Position numbers and translations under genes: made by a program. The notes below the pieces were generated by a model, which saw only the letters and a list, made by a program, of their open reading frames with translations, did not search any database and was not told the origin of the DNA. A stretch of 6,336 nucleotides of DNA, taken from contig DFSJ01000134.1 in the NCBI GenBank assembly GCA_002378585.1, positions 1-6,336 on the forward strand. Reading direction: 5' to 3'. Shown here one piece after another: positions 6,170 through 6,336 of the stretch (positions are counted from its first letter, which is position 1; each line of letters begins with the position of its first letter). The DNA is from Flavobacteriaceae bacterium UBA3440 (GTDB taxonomy: Bacteria > Bacteroidota > Bacteroidia > Flavobacteriales > Flavobacteriaceae).

Positions 6170-6336
6170 ATGAGTTACCTCCCTGTAGAACAGGTTTTTG
6201 GAGTGCTTTTTGTCGATGCACATCTGAGCGGTATATGGTCAGACGGCAAATCTATCTCCGACGCCCAACCCCTGTATGCCCCTGAAGTGATTAACCTCGC
6301 TTATCAGGAACGAAAAGACCAACCAGGTTTTGACTT
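6170..6336 (+). CDS. Alpha,alpha-trehalase (GH37), N-terminal fragment cut by the right edge
   Basis: The frame starts at the ATG at 6170 and stays open to the edge: 55 complete codons. It aligns by eye with the start of GH37 trehalases such as E. coli TreA/TreF. The shared elements are G-x-LF-x-D (FGVLFVDAHL), a D-x-K-S/T-x-x-D-A-x-P block (SDGKSISDAQPL), and a Y-x-x-x-K/R-x-Q-x-GFD block (YQERKDQPGFD). GH37 enzymes split trehalose into two glucose molecules. No signal peptide precedes the conserved region, so the enzyme is likely cytoplasmic, in keeping with the importer encoded 1 base upstream. The catalytic signatures lie beyond the window, so activity cannot be judged. A family call on 55 residues rests on several matched blocks and is good but not final. 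Confidence 0.82.
   Translation, partial: MSYLPVEQVFGVLFVDAHLSGIWSDGKSISDAQPLYAPEVINLAYQERKDQPGFD

Overview
The window looks like a piece of a Bacteroidota chromosome, from a Flavobacteriia-, Cytophagia- or Sphingobacteriia-like organism. This is inferred from three things: a TonB-dependent receptor with an N-terminal carboxypeptidase-regulatory-like domain, the absence of Shine-Dalgarno sequences before the starts, and a GMC oxidoreductase / subunit 3 pair typical of that phylum. Coding density is very high, and no gene-free stretch reaches 100 bases. I see no rRNA, tRNA, CRISPR array or insertion sequence.

The left part (1-2399, minus strand) reads as one co-directional cluster, transcribed right to left. 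It holds a 54-residue CDGSH-type iron-sulfur protein (2399-2235), a 109-residue secreted or membrane-anchored His/Cys-rich protein (2207-1878), and a TonB-dependent outer-membrane receptor (from 1845) that is still open at the left edge. The gaps are 27 and 32 bases. The receptor's plug and barrel motifs resemble the ZnuD-like metal receptor group, and its small His/Cys-rich neighbour fits metal handling. I infer uptake of a transition metal such as zinc or copper. The exact metal cannot be read from the sequence.

The right part (2477-6336, plus strand) is divergent from the first cluster and reads as a sugar operon. It holds a FAD-dependent GMC oxidoreductase with a ferredoxin-like cysteine cluster, a gluconate 2-dehydrogenase subunit 3-type small subunit with a Tat/lipoprotein-like leader, a 12-helix MFS transporter, and the start of a GH37 trehalase cut by the right edge. 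The gaps are 3, 44 and 1 bases. The likely theme is trehalose or glucoside use: periplasmic oxidation of a sugar by the GMC pair, import by the MFS protein, and cytoplasmic hydrolysis by the trehalase.

The two clusters share a 77-base divergent intergenic region (2400-2476) with a candidate Bacteroidota-type promoter for the sugar operon. A short palindrome sits in the 44-base gap before the transporter gene. The gene contents fit known families. The points most worth a second look are the unusual, very short CDGSH protein with Asn in place of Asp, the His/Cys-rich small protein, and the combination of a putative Fe-S GMC dehydrogenase with a trehalase.
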